Assembly (NCBI GenBank): GCA_018970165.1
Contig: JAGWWZ010000040.1
Span: forward strand, 1-34,421
Length of the DNA stretch: 34,421 nucleotides
Reading direction: 5' to 3'
Source: Planctomycetota bacterium
GTDB taxonomy: Bacteria; Planctomycetota; Planctomycetia; Pirellulales; Pirellulaceae
Part shown: positions 16,095 to 24,793 of the stretch, piece after piece
How positions within the stretch are numbered: position 1 is the first letter of the stretch
How the letters are laid out: each line of letters starts with the position of its first letter
Position numbers and translations under genes: made by a program
The notes under the pieces: generated by a model
The model's database searches: none
What the model was told of the DNA's origin: nothing
What the model saw: the letters and a program-made list of their open reading frames with translations, nothing else

Positions 16095-17639
16095 CTATGG
16101 TTGCGGCAGTTGGGGAAGTACCCGCTGGCGATCGCTATCTACCGGGTAAAGAGCATCGGCAGACTGGAGTTCTTCGATCATGCTTCTCATCATGCGAGAC
16201 AGTTCCTCTGGGCGAGTTTCCGCCAGATTGATCTGCTCGAAGGGGTCCGAACGCAGATGAAAAAGCTGGTAATGCGATCCCTCTGATGCGACCGATGGAA
16301 AATAATGGTAGATCACTTTCCACTCGCCATTTCGATAGCTGGTCCAGTAATCGCTACGGTGCGGCGCATGGGGATAATGCATCAGGAATGATTCGCGCCG
16401 AGCGCGATCCGGCTTGCCAACAAGAAGCGTGTCGAGTCTCGCTCCATCCACCCTGTGATCGCTCGTGATCTCCGTGCCGGTGATTCCAGCAATGGTCGGG
16501 AACAGGTCAGGAACCGATGCCAGTTGCGTCTGTATCGCATCCGCGGGAATGGGGAGTCGTTGCTGGAGGGGATTGTTTTCATCTCGTTTTCCCCAGGCTG
16601 CGATAAACGGTACGCGAACGCCTCCTTCGTAATGCGACCCCTTCTTTCCTCGCAGCGGTGCGGCGCATGCGACCGCATGTTCATGGCCCAGCGGCGCATC
16701 GGAGCCATTGTCGCCGACAAACAATATTAAAGTACTCTCAGCGACACCCAAGGCTTCCAGATGATCAAGCAGGTCGCCGAGCGATTTGTCCATCCCCTCG
16801 ATCAATGTTGCGAAAGCTTGGGCTGCCGGTGGCTTGCCCGAATCCTTGTAATGCGCCGCGAAGCGAGGATCGGAGTTGAAGGGCGAATGGACGGCGTAGT
16901 GGGCGAAGTACAAGAAGAAGGGCTGCTTGGTTTCGACCGCATCGGTTAGTTGCGATTTCGCTTCGAGGGTCAGTGCCTCGGTGAGAAACGTTTCGGTGCC
17001 ATGGTACTTGTCGAGTCCCGGCACAGCCGCGGGTGAACGCTCCTTCGTTTCACCTCCTGCATTGCCATAGTTTCGTTCGCCGTAATACGTGGCTGGGGCT
17101 CCGATCGATGCACCGCCGATGTTGACATCGAAGCCGATGTTCCGTGGGTCCGCACCGTCGGAATCGCGAGGACCAAAGTGCCCCTTGCCGACATGAATCG
17201 TCCGATAGCCATTGGACTTCAGCAGTTTCGGTAAGCTGACATCGCTGGGCCCAAGCCCTCGCCAATTCCAGTCCGGTGGCCCCATGGCGCCACCATTGTT
17301 CTTGTCGGGAGCGATCCAATTGGTCGTACGATGCCTCGCCGCATTCTGGCCAGTCATGATCGCGATGCGAGTCGGCGAGCAGACACTCATCGCATTGAAT
17401 TGGCTGAAGCGAATTCCTTGACGAGCCAATCGCTCCATATTCGGAGTTCTGTAAAAATCGTTCAGGGGATACCTTCGAGGTCTACCAGATTCGTCGGCGA
17501 GACAAGGAAGGGACGTGTCCATCACTCCCATATCGTCGACTAACATCAAGATGATGTTCGGCTTGCTTTTCTCTGCGGTGTGCGCTACAGGAACAACGAC
17601 GCAGACTATGGTGAATATTAGCGGAACAAAGCGATTCAC
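16095..17639 (-). CDS. Secreted sulfatase (arylsulfatase family, S1)
   Basis: 514 residues with a signal peptide (~1-22, VPLIFTIVCVVVPVAHTA). KPNIILMLVDDMG supplies the two metal-binding Asp residues (35-36). MSVCSPTRIAIMTG at ~84-97 is the sulfatase signature in which Cys87 becomes formylglycine; the C-x-P-x-R pattern is complete. Later metal ligands are in VGDNGSD, and KGSHYEGGVRVPF is typical of the C-terminal part of this family. It removes sulfate esters, probably from algal or other polysaccharides, a trait of marine and freshwater planctomycetes; the exact substrate is unknown. The start is GTG 17639, since the frame upstream has no ATG before a stop. It follows the next upstream gene by only 20 bases. 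Confidence 0.92.
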   Translation of the reverse strand: MNRFVPLIFTIVCVVVPVAHTAEKSKPNIILMLVDDMGVMDTSLPCLADESGRPRRYPLNDFYRTPNMERLARQGIRFSQFNAMSVCSPTRIAIMTGQNAARHRTTNWIAPDKNNGGAMGPPDWNWRGLGPSDVSLPKLLKSNGYRTIHVGKGHFGPRDSDGADPRNIGFDVNIGGASIGAPATYYGERNYGNAGGETKERSPAAVPGLDKYHGTETFLTEALTLEAKSQLTDAVETKQPFFLYFAHYAVHSPFNSDPRFAAHYKDSGKPPAAQAFATLIEGMDKSLGDLLDHLEALGVAESTLILFVGDNGSDAPLGHEHAVACAAPLRGKKGSHYEGGVRVPFIAAWGKRDENNPLQQRLPIPADAIQTQLASVPDLFPTIAGITGTEITSDHRVDGARLDTLLVGKPDRARRESFLMHYPHAPHRSDYWTSYRNGEWKVIYHYFPSVASEGSHYQLFHLRSDPFEQINLAETRPEELSRMMRSMIEELQSADALYPVDSDRQRVLPQLPQP

Positions 17640-17659
17640 AGAATTTGTCGGAATGAATA

Positions 17660-19138
17660 CTAGAACTGGATCGAGTATTTTTCAGTCATTCGTCGGCGCA
17701 TGTCGGAGACGGATTGTTCCATGGCTCCCATCATTTGCTTGAAGGCTGTGTTACCCTGGGCTTGGCCGAGACTGTAATACTTCATCGGAGAGTTGGGATC
17801 ATAGTAATTGCCCCCGTAAGCTCCGCCACCGTAATAGCTGTTATACCTACCCGAGTAGGCACCGGCGATGGTTCCGAAACCGGTCGCGGTAGAGTAGCCG
17901 CTGGTTCCAGCATCGTTGGCAACCGCCTGGGCACCGGTCGCAATATTTGTCATCTGCATTGAAACCATATTGGTGCGTAGAGCCTTTCCGACCTCGGCCC
18001 CGAATTGCACCATGTCCGCGTCGACGTTAAGGGTGGGGATTTCGTCGATACGGTTGGCCATATTGCCGTTCCACTGAGCCCGCTCACCAGTATTGCTGGC
18101 CGAGTAATCGCGAACGCGATGGATGATATTCACAAGTTTTTTGAAATAGTCGCGAGTGTTTTCAGCAACGACGCTTTGGCTCGTTTCCTTGGCTGGAACA
18201 TCCGGTTGTTTCGCATGATGTTCGATGTCTGCGGTTTGGCGGTGGACGGTGAAAATTCCGAGCACGTCGTCGAGAAACTGGGGAGTAACTGAGCCCTTGA
18301 ACTGCAGTTTCTTGGATTGATCGTCCATAGACATCGACCAGGAAGCGAAGTCTTGGATAGAAGATCCTCGTCTTTGCAATAACTCTTTGAAGAATTCCTT
18401 GGCGACTGGTTGCAGAGTCTTGGGACTTTCGCGAAACGTTAAAGAGATGGTTGTTCGCGTGAGAGTATCTCGTCCAACTTCCAGGGTGACTCCACGGAGA
18501 TTGGAAAGATCCTTCGCGATGTCAGCAACGTTCTTTCCTTTAAGTGAGTCGTACTGTTTCAACGGTTCCATGATGGTCTGCGGGGAAATCATGTCTTCTA
18601 CATCGACGGCAATCATCAGCGAAAGGGAATCGAGAGCAGCACCAGCGGCGCTTGTAAGAAAATCGCTACTGTTAGGATTGCGATCTTTACGCAGCCATTG
18701 GCTGAGGAATTGGCGATCCGCAGGCCGAATGATTGATAGAACTCGATCCGGCAGTGGGACCAAATACATTTGCTCCGGAGTCCAAACAACATCTCGGTTC
18801 ACGACATTCTCAACATATCCGCCGGTTGCCTTGGCAACGGTTTCTGGACTCGGAATAGCTTTCATCGTGCCATATCCCACCTCCCATTTCGGTTGCAGAA
18901 GTGCAATGTCGACTTCACAAGCGATACGGACCTTTTCGATATTGGCAGGAAGATCTGCTTCCAACGGAGTCCCAAGCGTGAGTTGACGCAACGACACCAA
19001 ATCCGCGTGCATCACGGTGTTTGCAGGACGTGGAGTCGATCGTAAAACATCCAAAAGCGTTGGTTCAGCGGCGAGAGAGTTATATGTGAGATTGGCAATC
19101 AAGCCGAAGAGAAGAGTCAGTTGAAACAAACGATTCAT
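17660..19138 (-). CDS. Large secreted protein of unknown function
   Basis: 492 residues that I cannot assign. A signal peptide (MNRLFQLTLLFGLIANL, cleaved near SLAAE) leads into a mixed alpha/beta region with TVMHADLVSLRQL (~43-55), VVWTPEQMYLVPLPDRVLSI (~120-140) and SLSLMIAVDVEDM (~170-185). It looks like planctomycete proteins that measure 'levels' of self, with repeated beta strands. The C-terminal ~90 residues are rich in Gly, Tyr, Ala and Asn (YSGRYNSYYGGGAYGGNYY), probably flexible. ATG 19138 is preferred to an in-frame start four codons earlier because it begins the signal peptide. The sulfatase follows after 20 bases, so they may be co-transcribed. Confidence 0.75.
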   Translation of the reverse strand: MNRLFQLTLLFGLIANLTYNSLAAEPTLLDVLRSTPRPANTVMHADLVSLRQLTLGTPLEADLPANIEKVRIACEVDIALLQPKWEVGYGTMKAIPSPETVAKATGGYVENVVNRDVVWTPEQMYLVPLPDRVLSIIRPADRQFLSQWLRKDRNPNSSDFLTSAAGAALDSLSLMIAVDVEDMISPQTIMEPLKQYDSLKGKNVADIAKDLSNLRGVTLEVGRDTLTRTTISLTFRESPKTLQPVAKEFFKELLQRRGSSIQDFASWSMSMDDQSKKLQFKGSVTPQFLDDVLGIFTVHRQTADIEHHAKQPDVPAKETSQSVVAENTRDYFKKLVNIIHRVRDYSASNTGERAQWNGNMANRIDEIPTLNVDADMVQFGAEVGKALRTNMVSMQMTNIATGAQAVANDAGTSGYSTATGFGTIAGAYSGRYNSYYGGGAYGGNYYDPNSPMKYYSLGQAQGNTAFKQMMGAMEQSVSDMRRRMTEKYSIQF

Positions 19139-19179
19139 AGGGGTACCCAAGGAAGAACTGGCTAGCTAATCACGGCGTT

Positions 19180-19208
19180 ATTCTGCTTCATCCCATCTCT
19201 AATTGCAA
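19180..19208 (-). promoter_or_regulatory. Candidate promoter for the secreted protein / sulfatase pair
   Basis: On the minus strand TTGCAA (19208-19203), 17 bases, CAGAAT (19185-19180), 41 bases before ATG 19138. Each box matches four of six consensus positions. Its place in the 83-base gap after the FAD oxidoreductase gene would separate this pair from the prp operon. Confidence 0.3.
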
Positions 19209-19221
19209 TCCGATAAACGGA

Positions 19222-20880
19222 TTAAGGGCTCTGGAAATCGAGGACTTGTCCAGCTTCCATCAAGAGCGGCTTGAGTGAATCGTAGGGTATATCCTGTACG
19301 GATCGTTCGCTTCGAATACCGATCGATGCCGCAATCGCGGAACTCTGTCCCAAAACCATGAAGACCGGTTCCATGCGAATGCTGCCGTAAGCGATATGAC
19401 TGGCGGAGAGACAGACGGGAACCAAGAGATTCGTACATTGCTTTCGCGGCGGGCAAATGCTTCGGTAAGCGATAGGATAGGGTTTCGTCGGGATCTGAAC
19501 GTCTCCTTCGTTTCTCACAAAGCCGTCATCTGTGACATGGCGCTGCGTGTTGTGGCTGTCCATGTTGTAGGCCCCCATGCCGATACTGTCCTCGACCACC
19601 TCGCGTCGCAGGCAGTTCTTCTCGCTCATCACATATTCCCCGATCATGCGCCGCGCTTCGCGAACATACATCTGCGGCGGCCATCCGCCGGTCTCACGAA
19701 ACTCGTCTGCGGCCAAACCGTTCTTCTGAAAGATCTGACGGATCGCTTCAGGAACACGCGGATGGTTTGCCAAACTCCACATAAGTCCCATCTGGTAGCG
19801 TTCATGTTCGCGCCAAATAGCGGCTCGTTCTGCGTACGAGCCATCCGGGTAGCGATAATTCATGCCGATGAAATCGGTGCTGAAGGCGAAATTGTTGTTC
19901 ACATCGGTTTTGCGATTGGGCATATAAATCGGCGCCCATGGCACTCGCATATCCCCCGCTTCAAAATTCCGGAACAGCAACTCAAAGTCCCTTTCGTCGT
20001 AGTTTTCCGGCTTGGGCCAAGGCAAACGATTCTCGGGTACATCGGTCGTGCACATACGGAAGTTGTAGGCTTGAATGCGATGATCGCCGTCTCCATCGAT
20101 TCCCTCCGGCTTGGCCGTCACGAAAGGAAGCAATCCGCTTTTTGGATTACCTCGTTCCAGGAAGGGATCGACCTGCTTGGTGAATTGGTGATGAATGGTC
20201 TTGGCTCGTTGCAAGCCATTGATGGTTTCTCCGTAAGTCGCATTGGCTTCTCTGCCTACGTGATAGCTGACCCCAGCGGTCGCCATCAAGTCTCCTTCAT
20301 AAGTCGCATCGATGAACATCTTGGCCACAAAGGTCTTGCCGCTCTCCATGCGGACTCGCTCGATACGGGTTCCGGACTTGATCACACCTTGGGCGCGATC
20401 GAGGCGTTCATTCATCAGCAGCACCACTTGGGACTCGGACAGCCAGGCTCGGAACACTTCGCTCGCGATATGCGGTTCAAAGGTCCACATCGAATCTTCG
20501 TTCTCTTTATTGAACGTTTTGCCTCGGAAGTAGTCCTCGCGTGTTTCACGGGACCACCGATCGGGATTTCGGTAGACGCGATGGATCCGTTGATAGAACT
20601 CGCGAGCCATGCCGCCGATCGCTCGCTTGTTGCCGATATCGGTCGCGCCGAGCCCCCCAGTCGTCAATCCCCCGAGATGCCCAGAGGGTTCAATCAATAC
20701 GACGGAATATCCACGTTTGGATGCCGCGATCGCTGCCACGATGCCGCCGCTGGTTCCTCCATAAACGACGATATCGTATTGAGTATCCTCTGCATGTGAC
20801 CTTGAGGTCGTTGAGACACTCACCAGAATCAACCAAGCAACACTCCACCAAGCAACACTCAGGAAGCTCCGCGCGAACAT
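19222..20880 (-). CDS. Secreted FAD-dependent oxidoreductase
   Basis: 552 residues. A signal peptide (SVAWWSVAWLILVSVSTT, to ~30) is followed by YDIVVYGGTSGGIVAAIAAS, a Rossmann dinucleotide-binding motif, and then VVLIEPSGHLGGLTTGGLG, which together define the FAD-dependent oxidoreductase group pfam12831. CPPRKQCTNLLVPVCLSAS and MEPVFMVLGQSSAIAAS near the C-terminus are the second FAD-contact region. The signal indicates export, and many planctomycetes carry several such secreted FAD proteins, perhaps acting on sugars or xenobiotics; substrate unknown. ATG 20880 has GAGG seven bases before it; TTG 20904 is not used. It is 8 bases downstream of the PqiA-like gene and closes the prpB operon. 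Confidence 0.85.
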   Translation of the reverse strand: MFARSFLSVAWWSVAWLILVSVSTTSRSHAEDTQYDIVVYGGTSGGIVAAIAASKRGYSVVLIEPSGHLGGLTTGGLGATDIGNKRAIGGMAREFYQRIHRVYRNPDRWSRETREDYFRGKTFNKENEDSMWTFEPHIASEVFRAWLSESQVVLLMNERLDRAQGVIKSGTRIERVRMESGKTFVAKMFIDATYEGDLMATAGVSYHVGREANATYGETINGLQRAKTIHHQFTKQVDPFLERGNPKSGLLPFVTAKPEGIDGDGDHRIQAYNFRMCTTDVPENRLPWPKPENYDERDFELLFRNFEAGDMRVPWAPIYMPNRKTDVNNNFAFSTDFIGMNYRYPDGSYAERAAIWREHERYQMGLMWSLANHPRVPEAIRQIFQKNGLAADEFRETGGWPPQMYVREARRMIGEYVMSEKNCLRREVVEDSIGMGAYNMDSHNTQRHVTDDGFVRNEGDVQIPTKPYPIAYRSICPPRKQCTNLLVPVCLSASHIAYGSIRMEPVFMVLGQSSAIAASIGIRSERSVQDIPYDSLKPLLMEAGQVLDFQSP

Positions 20881-20888
20881 AAATTTCC

Positions 20889-21512
20889 TCACTCTTCCGC
20901 CCAAATCGAATGGGGATCAAAACTCATCGATGCGATCATGCTCATGACAACACAGGCGCTGAAGGCGACGACGGCAGGTCCCACATGGAACTCAACAAGC
21001 CCCGACAGTTTGACGAGCATGACAAGGAACGCGAGGAGCATCACATCCATCATGCTCCATCGCCCGGAAAACTCGATCACGCGGTACGCCCACGCCCGGT
21101 GGTGATGCTCGAGGTATCGAAACCAACACAACTCGAGCAGCGTCACCAACTTGATCACTGGCAAAACAATCGAGAAAAGGAGAATGACTGTAGCGATGAA
21201 CCAACTGCCGCTATGAAATAATTCGATGATGCCGCTCAGCAGACTACTGGCATACCGATATCCCAGCCGTTCGATTTCGAGGATCGGCAGAGTGATCGCA
21301 ACCGGAAACAGCAATAGGGCTCCCATCGCTGCGGCTGCGGTCCTTTGGGAACTGAGATCTTTTCCATGACCTCGATCGACCACCATGCCGCAGCGCGGGC
21401 AACGCGATACTTGATCTTCGCCATGTTCGACCACCCGCTGGATCAATCCGCAACATGGGCATGCCTTGAGTCGCCCAGCATCGTCATTCGGGAGCGAAGG
21501 CGGAGCACTCAT
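20889..21512 (-). CDS. PqiA-like membrane protein with zinc ribbon
   Basis: 207 residues, one PqiA domain (E. coli PqiA has two and is twice this length). A cytoplasmic zinc ribbon uses CPCC (18-21) and CPRC (38-41). Four membrane segments follow: ALLLFPVAITLPILEIE, the WFIATVILLFSIVLPVIKLV hairpin, MDVMLLAFLVMLVKLSGLV and AVVAFSACVVMSMIAS. PqiA partners the MCE protein PqiB in lipid transport between membranes; here no MCE protein is next to it, so the role is unclear. ATG 21512 overlaps the stop of the enoyl-CoA hydratase gene (ATGA), which fixes the start; the frame is open far upstream but that part overlaps the previous gene. Confidence 0.85.
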   Translation of the reverse strand: MSAPPSLPNDDAGRLKACPCCGLIQRVVEHGEDQVSRCPRCGMVVDRGHGKDLSSQRTAAAAMGALLLFPVAITLPILEIERLGYRYASSLLSGIIELFHSGSWFIATVILLFSIVLPVIKLVTLLELCWFRYLEHHHRAWAYRVIEFSGRWSMMDVMLLAFLVMLVKLSGLVEFHVGPAVVAFSACVVMSMIASMSFDPHSIWAEE

Positions 21513-22414
21513 GAGGATGACGCAGGCTTGCGCGGCGCGAAACGTTGCAAACCTTGTTGTACATCCGGTTGCGAGAGAAGACTGTAAAACAGTTCTCGCT
21601 CGCATCGACAGCCAGCCGCGAATCCCTGCTCCAAACCGACGGTGATTGCCTTTGCAATCGTCTCTCGAGATCGCAGTGTCATCGCAGGTACGGAATCGCT
21701 CGATGAGTCGATCGACGCGGGATTCGAGGCGATGTCCTTCCATTGCTGAACGCGATCGACCGAGGGCGAGGGCTCGCTGGTGCGCACGCCTGGATGCGAT
21801 AAGACGCGCTGTACGAAACTGGTCAAGCAATCCTCTTCGAGGTTGGCATCCCATAATCCGTCGACCAGCCCGATTTCGAGTGCTTTTTGGCTGGAGATCG
21901 AATCGCCGAGCGCCAGCATGCGCCATCCCTCAGCTAGACCGACCCATCGGGGCAATCGCTGTGTTCCACCCCAGCCTGGAAGTAACCCGAGTTTGCATTC
22001 GGGCATCCCCAAGACAGTGTCGTTATCGCTGCATGCGAATCGGTATTGACAAGCCATCGCCCACTCGAGTCCGCCACCGAGGCTTGCGCCGCGAATCCAG
22101 GCGATCGTTGGAAAGGAAACATCCTCCCATGCTTGATAGACATCCTGGCCCCGTTTCAGGAACGCTTGTATCTGGGCATCGTTTTCCACGGCGAGGATTT
22201 CTTTGATGTCGGCTCCAACAATGTTGCCTCGCGCCTTCGCACTGCGCACGACCACCGGCTTCGTGTTATTCGCTCCGCATAGTTCGCGCGTCACTTCGTC
22301 GAGTTCCTGAAAGACCTCGCTCGACATCACGTTCAGAGAACGGTTTTCCACGTCAACCCACAAGTTGATCCAAGTGGGGTTCGAGGAATCGAGTCTTAAA
22401 TGGCGGAGGTTCAT
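21509..22414 (-). CDS. Enoyl-CoA hydratase/isomerase family protein
   Basis: 301 residues, crotonase fold. The oxyanion hole is formed by NIVGADIKE (~64-72) and RGASLGGGLEWAMAC (~108-122). Both catalytic Glu residues of true hydratases are in place: Glu117 (GGGLEWA) and Glu139 (GMPECKLG), followed by LLPGWGGTQRLPR. It should hydrate a trans-2-enoyl-CoA; an HMG- or isohexenylglutaconyl-CoA-type substrate is possible in this context but not shown. The C-terminal third is longer than in FadB-type single-domain enzymes and includes a Ser-rich stretch. ATG 22414 overlaps the prpC stop (ATGA); the TTG at 22438 is not preferred. Confidence 0.88.
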   Translation of the reverse strand: MNLRHLRLDSSNPTWINLWVDVENRSLNVMSSEVFQELDEVTRELCGANNTKPVVVRSAKARGNIVGADIKEILAVENDAQIQAFLKRGQDVYQAWEDVSFPTIAWIRGASLGGGLEWAMACQYRFACSDNDTVLGMPECKLGLLPGWGGTQRLPRWVGLAEGWRMLALGDSISSQKALEIGLVDGLWDANLEEDCLTSFVQRVLSHPGVRTSEPSPSVDRVQQWKDIASNPASIDSSSDSVPAMTLRSRETIAKAITVGLEQGFAAGCRCERELFYSLLSQPDVQQGLQRFAPRKPASSS

Positions 22415-23562
22415 GATCGCGATTCGAGTGGTTGCCAAGGTCGAGGCTCGGGCCCGACATACTCCGCCAAGGGACGGATCAATCGGTTATTGGCTCGCTG
22501 CTCGAGGATATGAGCGGACCAACCGGAGACTCGGGACAGGACGAAGATCGGCGTGAACATCGGGGTCGGGATGCCGAGGCTGCGGTACATGGAAGCGCTG
22601 TAGAAATCGAGATTGGGAAACATCTTCTTTTCCCGGCGCATGACCGCTTCAATCCGCTCTGAGATGTCGTATAGAAGCATGAGATCGGTCGCTTCGCAGA
22701 GCTTGCGTGCCCAGACCTGGATGATGTCGGATCTCGGATCGCACGATTTATAGACGCGATGCCCAAAGCCCATGATCTTTTCTTTTTTGGCAAGCATCTC
22801 GAGCAATCGGGCCTCGGCGTAATCGGGATCCCGCATGGAATCGATCAGTTCCATCGCCGCCTCGTTGGCCCCGCCGTGAAGTGGCCCTCGCAAGGCTCCG
22901 ATGGCTGCGGTGATGGCCGAATAGAAATCAGACAGCGTCGAAGCAACGACGCGGGCGGTAAATGTCGATGCATTCCATTCATGTTCGGCGTAAAGAATCA
23001 GCGACACATCCATCGCTCGAACATGCAACGCTTCGGGCGGTCGACCGTGGAGCAACCATAGGAATTGCTCGGCGATCGAATCTCCGCCGATGGTCGGATC
23101 GATCCGTTGGCCGCTTTGATGAAAGCGATACCAATAGAGCAGAACCCCCGGCATGATCCCGAGCAATCGCTCGCTGACGTGCAAGGCTTCTTGTGGACTC
23201 TTCTCCGGTTCGAGCGTCCCGAGCATCGAAGTCGCGGTTCGAAGTACATCCATCGGATGGGCGCTGCTCGGGATCCGTTCGAGGACCTGGCACAATTCAG
23301 GCGGGATGCCACGGTGGGCTACGATTCGATCGCGGAACGCCTTGAGTTGCGGTTGCGTAGGCAATTGGCCATAGAGCAGCAGATAAGCGACTTCTTCAAA
23401 AGTCGCATGCTCCGCAAGGTCTTCGATCGAGTAACCCAAATACGTTAGTCCGACGCCAGTAATACCGACGGTGCTCAATCGGGTTTCTCCCGCGAGAACG
23501 CCATCGAGGCCCGCTCGCAGCGTTGCTGTACCGGTGGCAGGGCGGTTGGATACGTGGCTCAT
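22411..23562 (-). CDS. prpC: 2-methylcitrate synthase / citrate synthase
   Basis: 383 residues, the short citrate synthase type. It condenses propionyl-CoA (or acetyl-CoA) with oxaloacetate. It opens with RAGLDGVLAGETRLSTVG, which is the PrpC/methylcitrate form. Active-site parts are visible: AEHEWNASTF (His), GPLHGGANEAAM (His), MGFGHRVYKSCDPR, and NLDFYSASMY (Asp). Because the adjacent gene is a methylisocitrate lyase and prpD is divergent, methylcitrate is the likely product; the sequence alone does not exclude citrate. Its ATG overlaps the stop of prpB (23559-23562), and its stop overlaps the hydratase start. Confidence 0.93.
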   Translation of the reverse strand: MSHVSNRPATGTATLRAGLDGVLAGETRLSTVGITGVGLTYLGYSIEDLAEHATFEEVAYLLLYGQLPTQPQLKAFRDRIVAHRGIPPELCQVLERIPSSAHPMDVLRTATSMLGTLEPEKSPQEALHVSERLLGIMPGVLLYWYRFHQSGQRIDPTIGGDSIAEQFLWLLHGRPPEALHVRAMDVSLILYAEHEWNASTFTARVVASTLSDFYSAITAAIGALRGPLHGGANEAAMELIDSMRDPDYAEARLLEMLAKKEKIMGFGHRVYKSCDPRSDIIQVWARKLCEATDLMLLYDISERIEAVMRREKKMFPNLDFYSASMYRSLGIPTPMFTPIFVLSRVSGWSAHILEQRANNRLIRPLAEYVGPEPRPWQPLESRS

Positions 23563-24434
23563 GTTCGTTTCTTCTCCGAATCGATGCGTTGTTCCGCTTC
23601 GTAGTAATGCAGCAGTTGATAAAGCTCCTCGCGCGTCTGCAGACTGCCGAGGATCGATGCTTGGTTGCCATCGCGACGAATCGCTTGATATGCCATGCTG
23701 GCCGCACGATTCATCGCGCGAAAAGCCGTCAATGGATAGAGCGCCATACGAACACCGGTTTGCCCGAGATCCGATAGCGACAAGGTCGGCGTTTTGCCGA
23801 ACTCGGTCAGGTTAGCCAAAATCGGGACCGGCACGCGCGATGCGAATTCGCGATATTGACCGAGACTGGTGAGGGCTTCCGCGAAGATCATGTCGGCACC
23901 GGCGGCGACATAGGCATTGGCCCGTGCGATGGCAGCTTCTAAACCTTCGACGGCTGCGGCATCGGTGCGGGCCATGATCGCAAACGCGGGATCTTGTCTA
24001 GCCCCCACGGCTGCTTGAACGCGAGCAACCATCTCTCCAGTATCCACAAGCTCCTTGCCCGGTCGATGGCCGCAACGTTTGGCCGAAACCTGGTCCTCCA
24101 TGTGGACGGCCGCAACCCCAATCCGTTCCAGTTCGAAGATCGTGCGGCGAATGGTTTCCGATGTCCCCCAGCCGGTGTCGATATCGACCAGCAGAGGCAG
24201 TCGGCATGCAGCCGTGATACGGCGGGCATCCTCGACGACATCATCCAGATGCGTGATTCCCAAATCGGGCAACGCATGCGAGGCGTTGGCAACTCCCGCC
24301 CCGGACAAATAGATCGCTCGAAAACCGGCTTGCTCGGCCAGCAACGCGCAAAGTGGATGAATCGCACCCACGATCTGCAGCGGACGTTCCTCTTCGAGCG
24401 CTAGACGAAATCGTTGGCCGGGTGAATCAGGCAT
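23559..24434 (-). CDS. prpB: Methylisocitrate lyase
   Basis: 291 residues, PEP mutase / isocitrate lyase superfamily. It splits 2-methylisocitrate into pyruvate and succinate. Motifs: IYLSGAGVANASH, DIDTGWG (metal-binding Asp), VHMEDQVSAKRCGHRPGK with the catalytic Cys in KRCGH (~119-123), FAIMARTDA and MIFAEAL. KRCGH and the ~290-residue length fit PrpB and not the longer AceA. It is the first gene of a five-gene overlapping operon on this strand and is divergent from prpD. Confidence 0.95.
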   Translation of the reverse strand: MPDSPGQRFRLALEEERPLQIVGAIHPLCALLAEQAGFRAIYLSGAGVANASHALPDLGITHLDDVVEDARRITAACRLPLLVDIDTGWGTSETIRRTIFELERIGVAAVHMEDQVSAKRCGHRPGKELVDTGEMVARVQAAVGARQDPAFAIMARTDAAAVEGLEAAIARANAYVAAGADMIFAEALTSLGQYREFASRVPVPILANLTEFGKTPTLSLSDLGQTGVRMALYPLTAFRAMNRAASMAYQAIRRDGNQASILGSLQTREELYQLLHYYEAEQRIDSEKKRT

Positions 24435-24793
24435 CTCGAGGGTTTTCAGTGCGAGAACAAATGGAATTCGGTATGCCGGTCGACGACTTCGGTGCAGTTA
24501 CTTGTTAAGGAGCATGCACTGCGAGTTGCCGCGCGATCATGGGAGCGACTCGCGGCCGATACGGTACGACGCGAGGATGCGAGTTTGACGCTAAGGAAGA
24601 GACAGAGTGTATCAAATTCCGCCCCAGTTTTCCAAGGAGGCCTCACAGACCGCCCTTAATTCGCTACATTAGGACTTGATCCCAAAACATGAGCCGCATT
24701 GGCGTTAGCCGTGGTTTTCTAGGTTTTGGGATAGGCTTTTCGAACGCGCAATTGTTTGGTGAGTATTCTTTCTTCGATCCGATCCTTCATCCT
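24435..24793. promoter_or_regulatory. Divergent control region between prpB and prpD
   Basis: 359 bases with no supported gene. Toward prpD, TTGACG (24585-24590), 17 bases and TGTATC (24608-24613) are a weak promoter candidate. An imperfect dyad, GTGCA (near 24491) and TGCAC (near 24513) around TTACTTGTTAAGGAG, and GTCGAC near 24480 could bind a regulator. If prpD starts at ATG 24689, the region shortens to 254 bases. No regulator gene (PrpR or GntR) is adjacent. Confidence 0.35.

Noticed and set aside
19396-20799. 467-codon open frame opposite the FAD oxidoreductase
   Set aside because: The minus-strand protein has full FAD motifs; the opposite frame is His/Arg-rich and unlike any family.
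24446-24646. 66-codon open frame on the minus strand upstream of prpB
   Set aside because: Arg/Ser/Cys-rich, no ribosome binding site, lies in the divergent control region; probably chance.
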